This document shows, one piece after another, positions 6,795 to 14,683 of a DNA stretch of 41,044 bases. A program made the position numbers and the translations under genes. The DNA lies in contig JAFAKN010000247.1 in the NCBI GenBank assembly GCA_019235415.1, positions 1 through 41,044 on the forward strand, written 5' to 3'. Numbering within the stretch: the stretch's first letter is position 1; each line of letters begins with the position of its first letter. Under the pieces are notes generated by a model. The model was not told the DNA's origin and made no database searches. It saw only the letters and a list, made by a program, of their open reading frames with translations. Source of the stretch: Alphaproteobacteria bacterium. GTDB lineage: Bacteria > Pseudomonadota > Alphaproteobacteria > Reyranellales > Reyranellaceae.

Positions 6795-8149
6795 CCATCC
6801 TCAGCACGTCGCGCGACCTCTTCGAGCGCATCGCGACGGTGGCCGATCGGCATTCGCCGCAGACCCTGTTCGCCCGGGCGCTGATCATCATCGTGGTGCC
6901 GATGCTGCTCCTGCAGGCGCTGTCGGCGTGGTGGTTCTACAGCCAGCGCGGCGACAACGTGACCAACCGGCTCGCCCAGTTCCTGGTGCGCGACCTGCAC
7001 ATGCTGATCACGCTGCGGCACGATTTTCCCGACGAGGCGCACCGCGCCTGGATCGTGAGCCACGCCGCGCAGGACCTGCTGCTCTACGTCAGCTTCCACA
7101 AGGGCGTGGTGCGGCCGTTCCAGGAGCCCGAGTATTTCGACATCGCCGCCCGCGAGGTCGAGGGCGCGCTGAACGCCGATCTCAAGCGGCCGTACTTCAT
7201 CGACAACAATGTCGGCGGCAGCCAGATGCTGATCGAGGTCCAACTCAACGACGGCGAGATGATGGACGTATGGGTGCCGTACGTGCGGCTCACCTTCGGC
7301 TCGAGCTTCGCCTACGTCCTGGCCCAGGTCGGGCTGGCGCTGGTGCTGTTCGGGCTCGCCATCTGGTTCATGCGCCGCGAGCTGGTGCCGATCGAGCATC
7401 TCGGCGTCGCGGCCGACGCGCTGGGCAAGGGGCGCGACATCCCCGACTTCGCCTTCTCCGGCGGCACGCGCGAGGTGCGCAACGCGGCGACAGCGTTCCA
7501 GACCATGCGCATCCGGCTGCGCCGTTCGATCCAGCAGCGCACCGAGATGCTGGCCGGCGTCAGCCACGACTTGCGCACGCCGCTCACCCGCATGAAACTC
7601 TCGCTCGCGATGTTGCCAGAATCGCCCGAGGGCAAGGAGCTCTCGGCCGACGTCGCCGACATGGAGCGCATGATCGAAGGCTATCTCGCCTTCGCGCGCG
7701 GCGAAGGCGACGAGGAGCCGGAAGCCGTCGACCTCAGCGAGATCCTCGAGGATGTCGCAGCCGGCGCGCGGCGCGACAACGCCAACGTCGAGGTCGGCTG
7801 GCAGGGCGACATGAACGTCGAGCTGCGGCCGCTCGCCATGAAGCGCTGCCTCACCAACCTCGTGTCCAACGCGCTGCGCTATGGCAGCAAGGTCAGGCTC
7901 AACGCCGTGCGCGGTAGAACCTCGGTCGAGGTCACCATCGACGACAACGGCCCCGGCATCCCGCCCGACAAGCACGAGGACGTGTTCCGGCCGTTCTTCC
8001 GGCTCGACGAATCGCGCAACGTCGAGACCGGCGGCGTCGGCCTCGGCCTCACCATCGCGCGCGACGTGGCGCGCAGCCACGGCGGCGACGTGGCGCTCGC
8101 CGCCTCGCCGCTGGGCGGCCTGCGGGTGGTGGTGCGGATTCCGGTTTAG
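6791..8149 (+). CDS. EnvZ-like membrane sensor histidine kinase
   Basis: The 452-residue kinase has two membrane segments, about 29-50 and 171-193, enclosing a periplasmic sensor loop of some 120 residues. A HAMP-like linker (RRELVPIEHLGVAADALGKG) follows, then the H-box GVSHDLRTPLTRMK with phospho-acceptor His259. The ATPase domain shows NLVSNALRYG, DDNGPGIP and GGVGLGLTIARD. It overlaps the response-regulator gene by 4 bases, so they form a two-component pair. The signal is unknown. The organisation is that of EnvZ and of the kinases found with PetR-like regulators. Confidence 0.92.
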   Translation: MTILSTSRDLFERIATVADRHSPQTLFARALIIIVVPMLLLQALSAWWFYSQRGDNVTNRLAQFLVRDLHMLITLRHDFPDEAHRAWIVSHAAQDLLLYVSFHKGVVRPFQEPEYFDIAAREVEGALNADLKRPYFIDNNVGGSQMLIEVQLNDGEMMDVWVPYVRLTFGSSFAYVLAQVGLALVLFGLAIWFMRRELVPIEHLGVAADALGKGRDIPDFAFSGGTREVRNAATAFQTMRIRLRRSIQQRTEMLAGVSHDLRTPLTRMKLSLAMLPESPEGKELSADVADMERMIEGYLAFARGEGDEEPEAVDLSEILEDVAAGARRDNANVEVGWQGDMNVELRPLAMKRCLTNLVSNALRYGSKVRLNAVRGRTSVEVTIDDNGPGIPPDKHEDVFRPFFRLDESRNVETGGVGLGLTIARDVARSHGGDVALAASPLGGLRVVVRIPV

Positions 8150-8156
8150 CGCCCGG

Positions 8157-8222
8157 TGTCATCCCGAGCGCAGCGAGGGACCTTTGAGCCGACAGGAAAG
8201 GTCCCTCGCTTACGGATGACAG
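8157..8222. repeat. Dispersed palindromic repeat, family A, copy 1
   Basis: TGTCATCCCGAGCGCAGCG followed by AGGGACC pairs with GGTCCCTCGCT...GGATGACA. The right arm lacks a few bases compared with the copy at 27189. It sits between the convergent kinase gene and csaA, and could act as a hairpin at both transcript ends. Two more copies occur in the window. Confidence 0.85.
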
Positions 8223-8226
8223 CGGA

Positions 8227-8565
8227 TCAGAACAGCTTGCCGCCATTGGGGATCGCCTTGTCGGGCACCACCAGCACGACCGAGCCGTCGCCGTCGGGGA
8301 AGCCCAGCGTCAACACCTGCGACATGAACTTGCCGATCTGGCGCGGCGGGAAATTCACCACCGCGGCGACCTGGCGGCCGACGAGATCCTGCGGGGCGTA
8401 GTGCACCGTGAGCTGGGCCGACGACTTCTTGACGCCGATCTCCGGCCCGAAATCGATCGCCAGCCGAATCGCCGGCTTGCGCACGCCCTCGAGCAGGGCG
8501 GCCTCGAGCACGGTGCCGACCCGGATGTCGACGCGCGCGAAATCGTCGTAGGTGATCTCAGCCAT
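8227..8565 (-). CDS. csaA: CsaA-type tRNA-binding domain protein
   Basis: A 112-residue stand-alone OB-fold protein of the CsaA family, described as a secretion-related chaperone that can also bind tRNA. Landmarks are FARVDIRVGTVLEAALLEG near 8-26, PAIRLAIDFGPEIGVKKSSAQ, VGRQVAAVVNFPPRQIGKFMS and the ending PDGDGSVVLVVPDKAIPNGG. The start at ATG 8565 fits the family; a 6-residue upstream extension is unnecessary. It lies downstream of the phasin gene but is separated from it by a terminator hairpin, so it likely has its own promoter. Confidence 0.93.
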   Translation of the reverse strand: MAEITYDDFARVDIRVGTVLEAALLEGVRKPAIRLAIDFGPEIGVKKSSAQLTVHYAPQDLVGRQVAAVVNFPPRQIGKFMSQVLTLGFPDGDGSVVLVVPDKAIPNGGKLF

Positions 8566-8586
8566 CGCTGTCGACCGTAGCAAAAG

Positions 8587-8609
8587 AAAAGGGGCCGATG
8601 GCCCCTTTT
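8587..8609 (-). terminator. Intrinsic terminator downstream of the phasin gene
   Basis: AAAAGGGGCC-GAT-GGCCCCTTTT forms a perfect 10-base stem with a 3-base loop. On the minus strand it is followed by TTTTCTTTTG. It would end the phasin transcript before csaA, and the symmetric sequence could also work in the other direction. Confidence 0.85.
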
Positions 8610-8625
8610 CGATCGTTCATGCGGT

Positions 8626-8672
8626 GCGCGGACCTCCTGGTCCGCATGATGAGCGGACCAGGAGGTCCGCGC
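8626..8672. repeat. Perfect inverted repeat, 20-bp arms, between terminator and phasin gene
   Basis: GCGCGGACCTCCTGGTCCGC (8626-8645) and its exact reverse complement (8653-8672) flank ATGATGA. Each arm is itself nearly palindromic (GCGGACC...GGTCCGC), so the RNA could form one long hairpin or two small ones. It lies 14 bases beyond the phasin stop codon, in the 3' untranslated region. The sequence is unlike repeat families A and B here. Confidence 0.85.
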
Positions 8673-8686
8673 TCCAATTGAGACGA

Positions 8687-9121
8687 CTACTTGCGAATGA
8701 GGGCTGCCTTGACCTCTTCGGCGAACTCGGCGACGCGGCCGCTCAGCGCCGTGAGCGCCTCGGTCTGGCCCTTGCTGTAGAGCTCGGCCAGCTCCTTGGT
8801 GTTGGCGATCGCCGACTCGTAGGACTTCTTGGCGAAGTCGATCTGCTTCACCGCCTTTTCCTCGACGGTGGCCGCGGCGAGCACCTCGCTGCCGTGCTTG
8901 GAGAGGTCCTCCATCGCCGCGCGAACCATGTCGCCCTGACGCTGGCCGATCGCCTTGATCGACTCGACCGCCGCGGTGTTGGCGGTGGTCAGCGCCGCGA
9001 AGTTCTTGCGGGTGGCCTCGACCATGGTCTCGACATTGACCTGGGGAAGCTTGAACTCGCCCACGATCTTGGTGAAGTCGAAGTCGGTGAACGGGTTCTT
9101 GAAGGTGCCGTTGGCGTACAT
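8687..9121 (-). CDS. Phasin family protein (PHB granule-associated)
   Basis: Phasins coat polyhydroxybutyrate granules. This 144-residue protein begins MYANGTFKNPFTDFDFTKIV and continues as one long amphipathic helix set with the family pattern: VEATRKNFAALTTANTAAVE, IGQRQGDMVRAAMEDL, VEEKAVKQIDFAKKSYESAI and TKELAELYSKGQTEAL. The ATG at 9121 has AGGAG 6-7 bases upstream; a 7-residue upstream extension is less likely. A promoter with flanking inverted sites lies at 9190-9260, suggesting control by a PhaR-type repressor. A terminator follows. No PHB synthase gene is in the window. Confidence 0.92.
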   Translation of the reverse strand: MYANGTFKNPFTDFDFTKIVGEFKLPQVNVETMVEATRKNFAALTTANTAAVESIKAIGQRQGDMVRAAMEDLSKHGSEVLAAATVEEKAVKQIDFAKKSYESAIANTKELAELYSKGQTEALTALSGRVAEFAEEVKAALIRK

Positions 9122-9189
9122 GCTGTTCTCCTGAAGGGGCAAACGATCGCGGAATTGGGGCGCGGAATTGGGGGCCGAGCCGCTTTGCT

Positions 9190-9260
9190 GCGGTGCACAA
9201 CACAGAAGAATTTAAGGCTGAAGTCGCGTAAGTCAAGTCGATTTTGTGCACCGCACAAAA
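9190..9260 (-). promoter_or_regulatory. Phasin promoter flanked by inverted GCGGTGCACAA sites
   Basis: On the minus strand, -35 TTGACT (9236-9231) and -10 TAAATT (9214-9209) are 16 bases apart. Immediately upstream lies TTTTGTGCACCGCACAAAA (9242-9260), a perfect inverted repeat. Its GCGGTGCACAA core (9254-9244 on the minus strand) recurs in the opposite orientation at 9190-9200, just beyond the -10. GC-spaced TGC/GCA-rich sites at phasin promoters are typical of the PhaR repressor. The regulator's identity is inferred. Confidence 0.65.
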
Positions 9261-9263
9261 TAT

Positions 9264-9911
9264 TCACGCTTCAGGAGAATTGACTTCCGGCTCGGGCTTC
9301 GGCTCCGGCTCGCCTCTGCGTGGACGTTGCGCATATCTTTCAAAGACTTGCGCCCAACGTTCGGCAGTCTTCAACCGGCCATCGAGGGCCGCCATGGTTT
9401 TTCCCAGATCGGCCGAATCGTCGCGGTCGAAAACGCGCCAGACGGTGCCGTAAATGGCCAGCAGGCCTCTTTGCCGCACCGCACCAGCGAGCCCGTCGGA
9501 CGCAGCGCCGGCCGCCTCCAACATCAGCGCCATCGAGCGGCGCGTCGCCGGCGCCAGCGCCAGGGCAAGGACCGGGTCGCGCGAGGCCGCCCGCCGCAGG
9601 CTGGCCACTATCGCACGATGCGGCTTCAGTGCGTCGAAGCGGCGCATCATGACGTCGAACAGCCGGTCGCGCACGGTCTCCTCGGGGTCGAGCGCCGGCG
9701 ACGTGCCGGCCAGCACCTCGCGATCGATGCGCGCGACGAACGCCTTCACCAGCGCGAGCTTGTCGGGGTACAGCCGATAGAGGTCGGCGAAGCCCAGCCC
9801 GGCCGCGATAGCCACGTCGCGCAGGCTGACGGCGGCATAGCCTTTGTCGGCCACCAGGCCGAGGAAGGCATCGAGGGCGGCGTCCTTGGATGAGTCCTGG
9901 GGCTCGCTCAT
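9264..9911 (-). CDS. TetR-family transcriptional regulator
   Basis: A 215-residue regulator with an N-terminal TetR helix-turn-helix: AALDAFLGLVADKGYAAVSL, RDVAIAAGLGFADLYRLYPD and KLALVKAFVARID near residues 11-62. The C-terminal ligand domain resembles the COQ9/TetR type seen in alphaproteobacteria (ETVRDRLFDVMMRRFDALKP, RRAASRDPVLALALAPATRR), ending in a Pro/Glu-rich tail. ATG 9911 overlaps the proC stop by 4 bases, so it is co-translated with proC. What it regulates cannot be read from the sequence. Some pipelines may call it a COQ9-like protein. Confidence 0.82.
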   Translation of the reverse strand: MSEPQDSSKDAALDAFLGLVADKGYAAVSLRDVAIAAGLGFADLYRLYPDKLALVKAFVARIDREVLAGTSPALDPEETVRDRLFDVMMRRFDALKPHRAIVASLRRAASRDPVLALALAPATRRSMALMLEAAGAASDGLAGAVRQRGLLAIYGTVWRVFDRDDSADLGKTMAALDGRLKTAERWAQVFERYAQRPRRGEPEPKPEPEVNSPEA

Positions 9912-10705
9912 CCGGCAAGCTCCCGCGACCGGCGCGACGCGGCGGCCAGCGCCTTGTCGAACACCGGCTGCAATCCGTCGTCGGCCATCAGGATCTTCAG
10001 CGCCTCGGCGGTCGTGCCGCCGGGGCTGGTGACGTTGACGCGCAGCTGGGCGGCGGGCTCGGGCGATTGCCGCAGCAATTCGCCGCTGCCCGCGACGGTG
10101 GCGCGGGCCAGCTGCATGGCCATCTCGGGCGCCAAGCCGAGCTTGGCGCCCGCCGCCGCCATCGCCTCGACCAGCAGGAAGACGTAGGCCGGCCCGCTGC
10201 CGGACAGCGCCGTCACCGGGTCCATCAGGCTTTCGTCGTCGACCCACAGGACCTGGCCTACGGCCTCGAGCAGCGCGTGGCAGCGCTTCCTCTCCTCGGC
10301 CGAGACGCTGGCCGACGCGGTGGCGACCGTGATGCCCTGGCGGACGGCCGCCGGGGTGTTGGGCATCGCCCGCACGACCTTGGCGCCGGCGCCGAGATGC
10401 TGGGCGAAATAGCCCAAGGTCTTGCCGGCCGCGATCGAGAGGAACAGCGCGCCCCGGTCGGCGAAGCGTTTTAGGTCGGCAAGTGCCACGTCCATCGACT
10501 GCGGCTTCACCGCCAGCACGACCGTCTGCGGCACCTCGGTCACGTCGGAAGCGGATGCGACCCCTGCGAGGCCTGGCTTTTGCGGGCGCAGCGCCTCGAC
10601 CGGCTCGGCGACGACGACGTCGGATGCCGCCAGGCCGCGCGCCAGCCAGCCATCCAGCATGGCGCCGCCCATCTTGCCGCATCCGACCAGCAGGAGCTTG
10701 CCCAT
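9908..10705 (-). CDS. proC: Pyrroline-5-carboxylate reductase
   Basis: ProC performs the last step of proline synthesis, reducing pyrroline-5-carboxylate with NAD(P)H. The 265-residue protein opens with the dinucleotide motif LLLVGCGKMGGAMLDGWLAR and contains VVLAVKPQSMD, FLSIAAGKTL, VVRAMPNTPAAVRQGIT and the C-terminal signature region ALSGSGPAYVFLLVEAMAAA, then VTSPGGTTAEALKIL. It lies 3 bases after the enoyl-CoA hydratase stop and overlaps tetR by 4 bases, forming one minus-strand transcript of three genes. Confidence 0.95.
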   Translation of the reverse strand: MGKLLLVGCGKMGGAMLDGWLARGLAASDVVVAEPVEALRPQKPGLAGVASASDVTEVPQTVVLAVKPQSMDVALADLKRFADRGALFLSIAAGKTLGYFAQHLGAGAKVVRAMPNTPAAVRQGITVATASASVSAEERKRCHALLEAVGQVLWVDDESLMDPVTALSGSGPAYVFLLVEAMAAAGAKLGLAPEMAMQLARATVAGSGELLRQSPEPAAQLRVNVTSPGGTTAEALKILMADDGLQPVFDKALAAASRRSRELAG

Positions 10706-10708
10706 GGC

Positions 10709-11443
10709 CTACCGCCCTTTGAACCGCGCGGGCCGCTTCTCGCGGAAGGCGGCGGCGCCTTCCTTGCGGTCCTCGCTGGTGGCGATGCGCTCGAGCTTGT
10801 AGCGCTCGGGCACGAAGACTTCGGCCGGCCCACGCGGCAGGGTCTGGTTGGCGAAGTCGCGCAGGGTGCGGACGACCAGCGGCGCCGACTGCGCGATCAC
10901 GCTCGCCATGCGGCGCGCCTCCTTACGCTCCTCGCCAAGCGGCACGATCTTGTTGACGAAGCCGACCTCGTAGGCGCGCTGCACGGCGATCTCCTCACCG
11001 AGCAGCAGCAGCTCCATCGCCACCTTGTGCGGCATGCGCGACACGATGCCGGGCATCAGGCCGCCGAACACCCCGACCTTGGCCTCGGGATACATGAACT
11101 TGGTGGTGTCGGCCGAGACCATCAGGTCACAGGTCATGACCATGCAGATGGCGCCGCCGATCACCCAGCCCTGGGTGGCGGCGATCACCGGCTTGCTGAG
11201 CTTGTGGCTGACGTGCGGCACCGCCTTCCACATCGCGGCCGGCGGGTCCTTGAGGTCGGCGCCGACGCAGAAGGCCGGCCCCTCGGCCTGCAGGACGGCG
11301 ACCTGGTCGGGACCCGACTCGAAACCGCAATAGGCCTCCAGGAGTTCATCGCACAGGGACTGGCTCAGCGCATTGCGCTTGTCGGCGCGGTTCATGGTGA
11401 TGGTGGTGATGCCTTCGCTCGACTCGACCTTGACCAAACCCAC
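10709..11443 (-). CDS. Enoyl-CoA hydratase/isomerase family protein
   Basis: A crotonase-fold protein of 244 residues. The family blocks are ITTITMNRADKRNALSQSL near 12-30, the first oxyanion loop AFCVGADLKD, and AATQGWVIGGAICMVMTCDL with the second oxyanion loop; YPEAKVGVFGGLMPGIVSRM follows. The usual catalytic Glu positions near GG...PG are not both evident, so the exact reaction (hydratase, isomerase or another crotonase) is open. It starts at GTG 11443 behind GGAGGACATC and heads the transcript with proC and tetR. Its C-terminal AFREKRPARFKGR is typical of the family. Confidence 0.9.
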   Translation of the reverse strand: MGLVKVESSEGITTITMNRADKRNALSQSLCDELLEAYCGFESGPDQVAVLQAEGPAFCVGADLKDPPAAMWKAVPHVSHKLSKPVIAATQGWVIGGAICMVMTCDLMVSADTTKFMYPEAKVGVFGGLMPGIVSRMPHKVAMELLLLGEEIAVQRAYEVGFVNKIVPLGEERKEARRMASVIAQSAPLVVRTLRDFANQTLPRGPAEVFVPERYKLERIATSEDRKEGAAAFREKRPARFKGR

Positions 11444-11514
11444 GATGTCCTCCGCTCTTCACTTGCGCGCGATGCTAGCAGCGCCCCATATATGCCGCAT
11501 CAGGAGACACCGCC

Positions 11515-11814
11515 ATGCAGACCCGCAATCCCTTCTTCGACGACCTCGCCAAGATGGCCAATGGCGCCATGGGAGCGCTGAGCGGCGTCAAGGACGAGAT
11601 GGAAGCGAAATTCCGCGACCAGATCGCCAAGATCCTCGACGGCATGGACATCCCGCGCCGCGACGAGTTCGAGGCCGTCAAGGCGATGGCCGCCAAGTCG
11701 CGCGAGGAGAATGAGGAGCTGAAAAAGCAGATCGCCGAGCTGCAGGCAAAGCTTGCAGGCGGCGAGACTTCGCCCGCTCCTCCGCCTCCCGACTCGGGGC
11801 CGACCCTCGCCTGA
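11515..11814 (+). CDS. ubiK: UbiK family ubiquinone-biosynthesis accessory factor (BMFP domain)
   Basis: UbiK (YqiC) proteins are small membrane-associating accessory factors for late steps of ubiquinone synthesis. This 99-residue protein has the expected amphipathic N-terminus (NPFFDDLAKMANGAMGAL), a KDEMEAKFRDQIAKILDGMD segment, the signature PRRDEFEAVKAMAAKSREEN and a C-terminal coiled coil EELKKQIAELQAKLAG with a Pro-rich tail. ATG 11515 follows CAGGAG. It diverges from the enoyl-CoA hydratase gene. Confidence 0.88.
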   Translation: MQTRNPFFDDLAKMANGAMGALSGVKDEMEAKFRDQIAKILDGMDIPRRDEFEAVKAMAAKSREENEELKKQIAELQAKLAGGETSPAPPPPDSGPTLA

Positions 11815-12114
11815 CCGGCGTCGCACCCGGCTGCCGGGGAGTTTGTGGTATTGATGGTATTGTTGGCAGCGGTGCTTCGCGCGCATCCGGCGGTTCATTG
11901 CTCGGCGTTCTTCCGATCGCAGCCTCCTTCCATCCAAGCAGGTTCCTGGCCGCGACACCCATCATCGCGCCATGCGCCTCTACTAAAGCATTTCTTCTAA
12001 ATAATCAAGTACTACTTTTAGATTCGACTTTTTGCGCTCCGGTGGGCTCATTGACTCCCGTCTGTCTCCCGCGAGCCCCCGTCCGCCCGCGAATTGGCGG
12101 TAAGCTGTCCGGGC
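11815..12114. other. Intergenic region before the cyclase gene
   Basis: No gene is supported here. A short hairpin CCCGG-CTG-CCGGG (about 11827-11839) follows ubiK and may be a weak terminator. An AT-rich block near 11983-12035 stands out from the GC-rich surroundings and could hold the cyclase promoter. A 22-codon minus-strand frame at 11983-12051 was judged too weak to annotate. Confidence 0.5.
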
Positions 12115-13467
12115 ATGAGCGCCGCCGGTCCCTTTTCCCAGAAACCACGGCCTGACCCGCCGGCGCCCGACGATGGTGTCGTCGATGGTCTCGTCGGGCC
12201 CTTGCTGCGCCACGCCGAGGTGCAGGCCGAGCTCCTGATCGCCCGGCTGCGCCTCGTCGTCGTGGCGATGCTGGTGGCGATGATCGCGACCAGCCTCAGC
12301 CTGTTCCAGACCCGGCCGGTCGGGCATGTGCCGCTGCTGGCGTCGATAACGGTGGTCGTGGGGTTCACGCTGACATCGACCGCGTCGCTGAGCCTGATCA
12401 GGCGCGGACGGTACCGGCCGCAGCTCGGCTGGGTGTTCGCCTTGCTCGATGTCGTGGTCGCGGTCGCTGCCCTGGCCGAGGGCGGGCTGCGCAATGGCTT
12501 GGCCGGCAACGACCTCTTCCTGCTGGCGTCGGCCTGGGCCGGCCCGCTGGTGCTTGCGTTCAACGCGTTGCGCTATCGGCCGGTGATCGTCGCCAGCGCG
12601 GCGGTGCTCTACGTCGCAGGGGCGCTTGCCGTGGCTCTGGCGCTGGGGGTCAGCGTCCTCACCCCGCTGCCGACGGTGGATCATCCTCAGTTCGCCGACC
12701 TGCCGGCCAATCTCGTCCGCCTGTCGCTGATCGTCCTGTTGGGGCTTTGCCTGACGCTCGTGGTTTACCGCGGCCGCGGCTTGCTCCTTCGAGCCCTCAA
12801 GGAGGAACGAGAGCGTGCCATCCTGACGCGCTTCCTTCCCGGCGAGGTGGCCGACGAGCTGACGCGGCCCAACTCACACCTGCGCGAAGGCATCAGCATC
12901 GAATGCACGGTGGTCTTCGTCGACCTGCGCGGCTCGACGGCGCTGGCCGAGCGCCTGTCGCCCGCCGCGACGGCCGATTTCCTGTCGCGCTATCGCGAAC
13001 GCATCGCCCGCGTTGCCGGCGCGCATGGCGGCCTGATCGAGAAATTTGTCGGCGACGGGGCTTTCATCGTGTTCGGGGCGCCCAGTCCCAAGGCCGACGA
13101 CAGCACGCGCGCGGTCGCGTGCGCCAAGCAGCTGCTCGCCACGATCGCCGAGTGGAACGCCGAGCGCGCTCCGGCGCCGCCGCTTGCGATCGTGGTCGCC
13201 CTGCACACCGGCCGCTGCTTCTGCGGCGTGGTCGGCGCCGAATCCCGCCTGGAGTTCACGGTGGTCGGCGACACCGTCAATGTCGCCGCCCGGCTCGAGC
13301 AGCTGGCCAAGCGCCTGAACCGCACGCTCATCGCCTCGCAGGTCACGTTGCGGCAGGCCGGCGAGGATCTCTCCGACGGACGCTGGGTGCGGTTGGGAAG
13401 CCGGCCGCTGCGCGGCCACGAGGCGCCGGTCGAGGTCTACGTCCATGAAGGCAACGCGGACCCGTAG
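12115..13467 (+). CDS. Membrane-bound class III adenylate/guanylate cyclase
   Basis: A 450-residue signalling enzyme that would make cAMP from ATP. About six hydrophobic segments occupy residues 45-220. A short linker and a catalytic class III domain follow at about 262-440. The metal aspartates are Asp270 (VVFVDLRGSTALAE) and Asp314 (KFVGDGAFIVFG). Lys310 and Asp386 (FTVVGDTVNVAARLE) suit adenine recognition, and Asn389 and Arg393 are the transition-state pair. All catalytic residues are present, so it should be active. The membrane part lacks a recognised sensor domain. ATG 12115 was chosen because it precedes the hydrophobic region by a normal leader. It appears to be monocistronic. Confidence 0.92.
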   Translation: MSAAGPFSQKPRPDPPAPDDGVVDGLVGPLLRHAEVQAELLIARLRLVVVAMLVAMIATSLSLFQTRPVGHVPLLASITVVVGFTLTSTASLSLIRRGRYRPQLGWVFALLDVVVAVAALAEGGLRNGLAGNDLFLLASAWAGPLVLAFNALRYRPVIVASAAVLYVAGALAVALALGVSVLTPLPTVDHPQFADLPANLVRLSLIVLLGLCLTLVVYRGRGLLLRALKEERERAILTRFLPGEVADELTRPNSHLREGISIECTVVFVDLRGSTALAERLSPAATADFLSRYRERIARVAGAHGGLIEKFVGDGAFIVFGAPSPKADDSTRAVACAKQLLATIAEWNAERAPAPPLAIVVALHTGRCFCGVVGAESRLEFTVVGDTVNVAARLEQLAKRLNRTLIASQVTLRQAGEDLSDGRWVRLGSRPLRGHEAPVEVYVHEGNADP

Positions 13468-13638
13468 CTGCCGAGCATTGAAGCTGGCTTCTGGCGAGGC
13501 CGCGGTGCGACCACTAGCACGAGATGGACGCGGATAACTTCGCCGGATCCGCGTTGCGGCCGTCAACGTGCCTGCCGACGGTGGAAAAGCTGTCGTCGGT
13601 TGATAAAGTCGCTCGCCCTGCAGCGGAGGGAGAGCGAC

Positions 13639-14574
13639 ATGAAAATCATCGAATTCTTATATACCGGCGAGACCGCCGGCCTGAAGGCCGGCATTTTTAC
13701 TGTCGCGGACAAGGAAGACAAGCACGCCAAGTGGGCCACGGTCGATGTTCCCTATCTCAATAAATCGAGCAAGACCCAGTCCTTCGCGCTCAAGAAGTAC
13801 AAGATCTACTGCGAAGAAAGCGACTCCGAGAACTTCCTGACGAGCGCCGGGTTTGCCTTCTTCGCCAATGGCCACACGATCTACGAAAGTTTCGTCAAGC
13901 TGGCGCAGGATCTGGTCCAGCTCAACGACAAGAAGTCGCTGTACGTCTTGATCGGCCAGAGCCTGAAGATGCTCAAATGGGCTTTGAAGCTCAGATGCGA
14001 GGTGGCCACGATGGCCTTAACGGTGAGCAGCATCGAAGCGAAAGACAAGCCCACGGCGGAATTCCTGAAATACCTGACCGACAAGCTCAAAAAGCATATC
14101 CCGGAAGGCGAGACGCAAGACATCATCCTGGTCGACTACGCTTCCGAAGGTCGGAGCCTCACGGTCATCAAGCGACTGTTCATCGATCTCAAGGGCGACG
14201 CTGACTGCGCCAGTCGCATCGGCAAAGTCACCTCGGTCGCCTACATCGCTGAGGGGGAGTCCGCGGCGTCAAAGCTAAAAAAGGCCGATATCGACAAGAG
14301 CATTCGCCTCGAGGGGGACTTGGCGCAATTGATCGGGTTCCAGGGCATCAAGGATTTCACCGGCCGGAACAAGATCAAGAACGAGTACTCGAAGTGGAGC
14401 AGCAGCAGCCGGGGTGCGGACGAAACCGCCTCAAAATACCAACAGCTGAAAGCCGGCTTCAAAGCGGTGCCGGCTATCAGCCCTGAAACCTACAAGGACT
14501 TCTACAGCGCAGTCGCGTATTACGAGGAGTGCCGCAAGCAAGAGGACGACGACGAGGAGGACGAGAAGGGGTAG
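13639..14574 (+). CDS. Orphan lysine-rich protein with phosphoribosyltransferase-like motifs
   Basis: I do not recognise a named family. The 311-residue protein is rich in Lys, Ser and acidic residues, uses some codons (TTA, AAA, ATA) rare in its neighbours, and ends in an acidic tail EDDDEEDEKG. Residues 102-108 (YVLIGQS) resemble the pyrophosphate loop, and 161-174 (DIILVDYASEGRSL) resemble the PRPP-binding motif of type I phosphoribosyltransferases, about 55 residues apart in a plausible order. No signal peptide or membrane segment is visible. ATG 13639 follows GGAGGGAGAGCGAC. It stands alone between the cyclase and the secreted hydrolase, which suggests recent acquisition. The fold assignment is a hypothesis. 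Confidence 0.75.
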   Translation: MKIIEFLYTGETAGLKAGIFTVADKEDKHAKWATVDVPYLNKSSKTQSFALKKYKIYCEESDSENFLTSAGFAFFANGHTIYESFVKLAQDLVQLNDKKSLYVLIGQSLKMLKWALKLRCEVATMALTVSSIEAKDKPTAEFLKYLTDKLKKHIPEGETQDIILVDYASEGRSLTVIKRLFIDLKGDADCASRIGKVTSVAYIAEGESAASKLKKADIDKSIRLEGDLAQLIGFQGIKDFTGRNKIKNEYSKWSSSSRGADETASKYQQLKAGFKAVPAISPETYKDFYSAVAYYEECRKQEDDDEEDEKG

Positions 14575-14683
14575 CAAGGCCTCGATCGCAACGGCCGCGC
14601 CGGAAAACTAGGCGTCGCCACGCTCCCAAGCCACCCTGGGCCGGGCGGTTGGACGGGTGTGCCGGGATCGACCTTCGGCCACG

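Noticed and set aside
8157..8222. Insertion-sequence ends
   Set aside because: The arms enclose only a short loop, with no transposase; a dispersed palindromic repeat fits better.
11983..12051. 22-codon minus-strand frame ending SNLKVVLDYLEEML
   Set aside because: It looks helical and has a GGGAG upstream, but it is too short and its spacing too tight to call.
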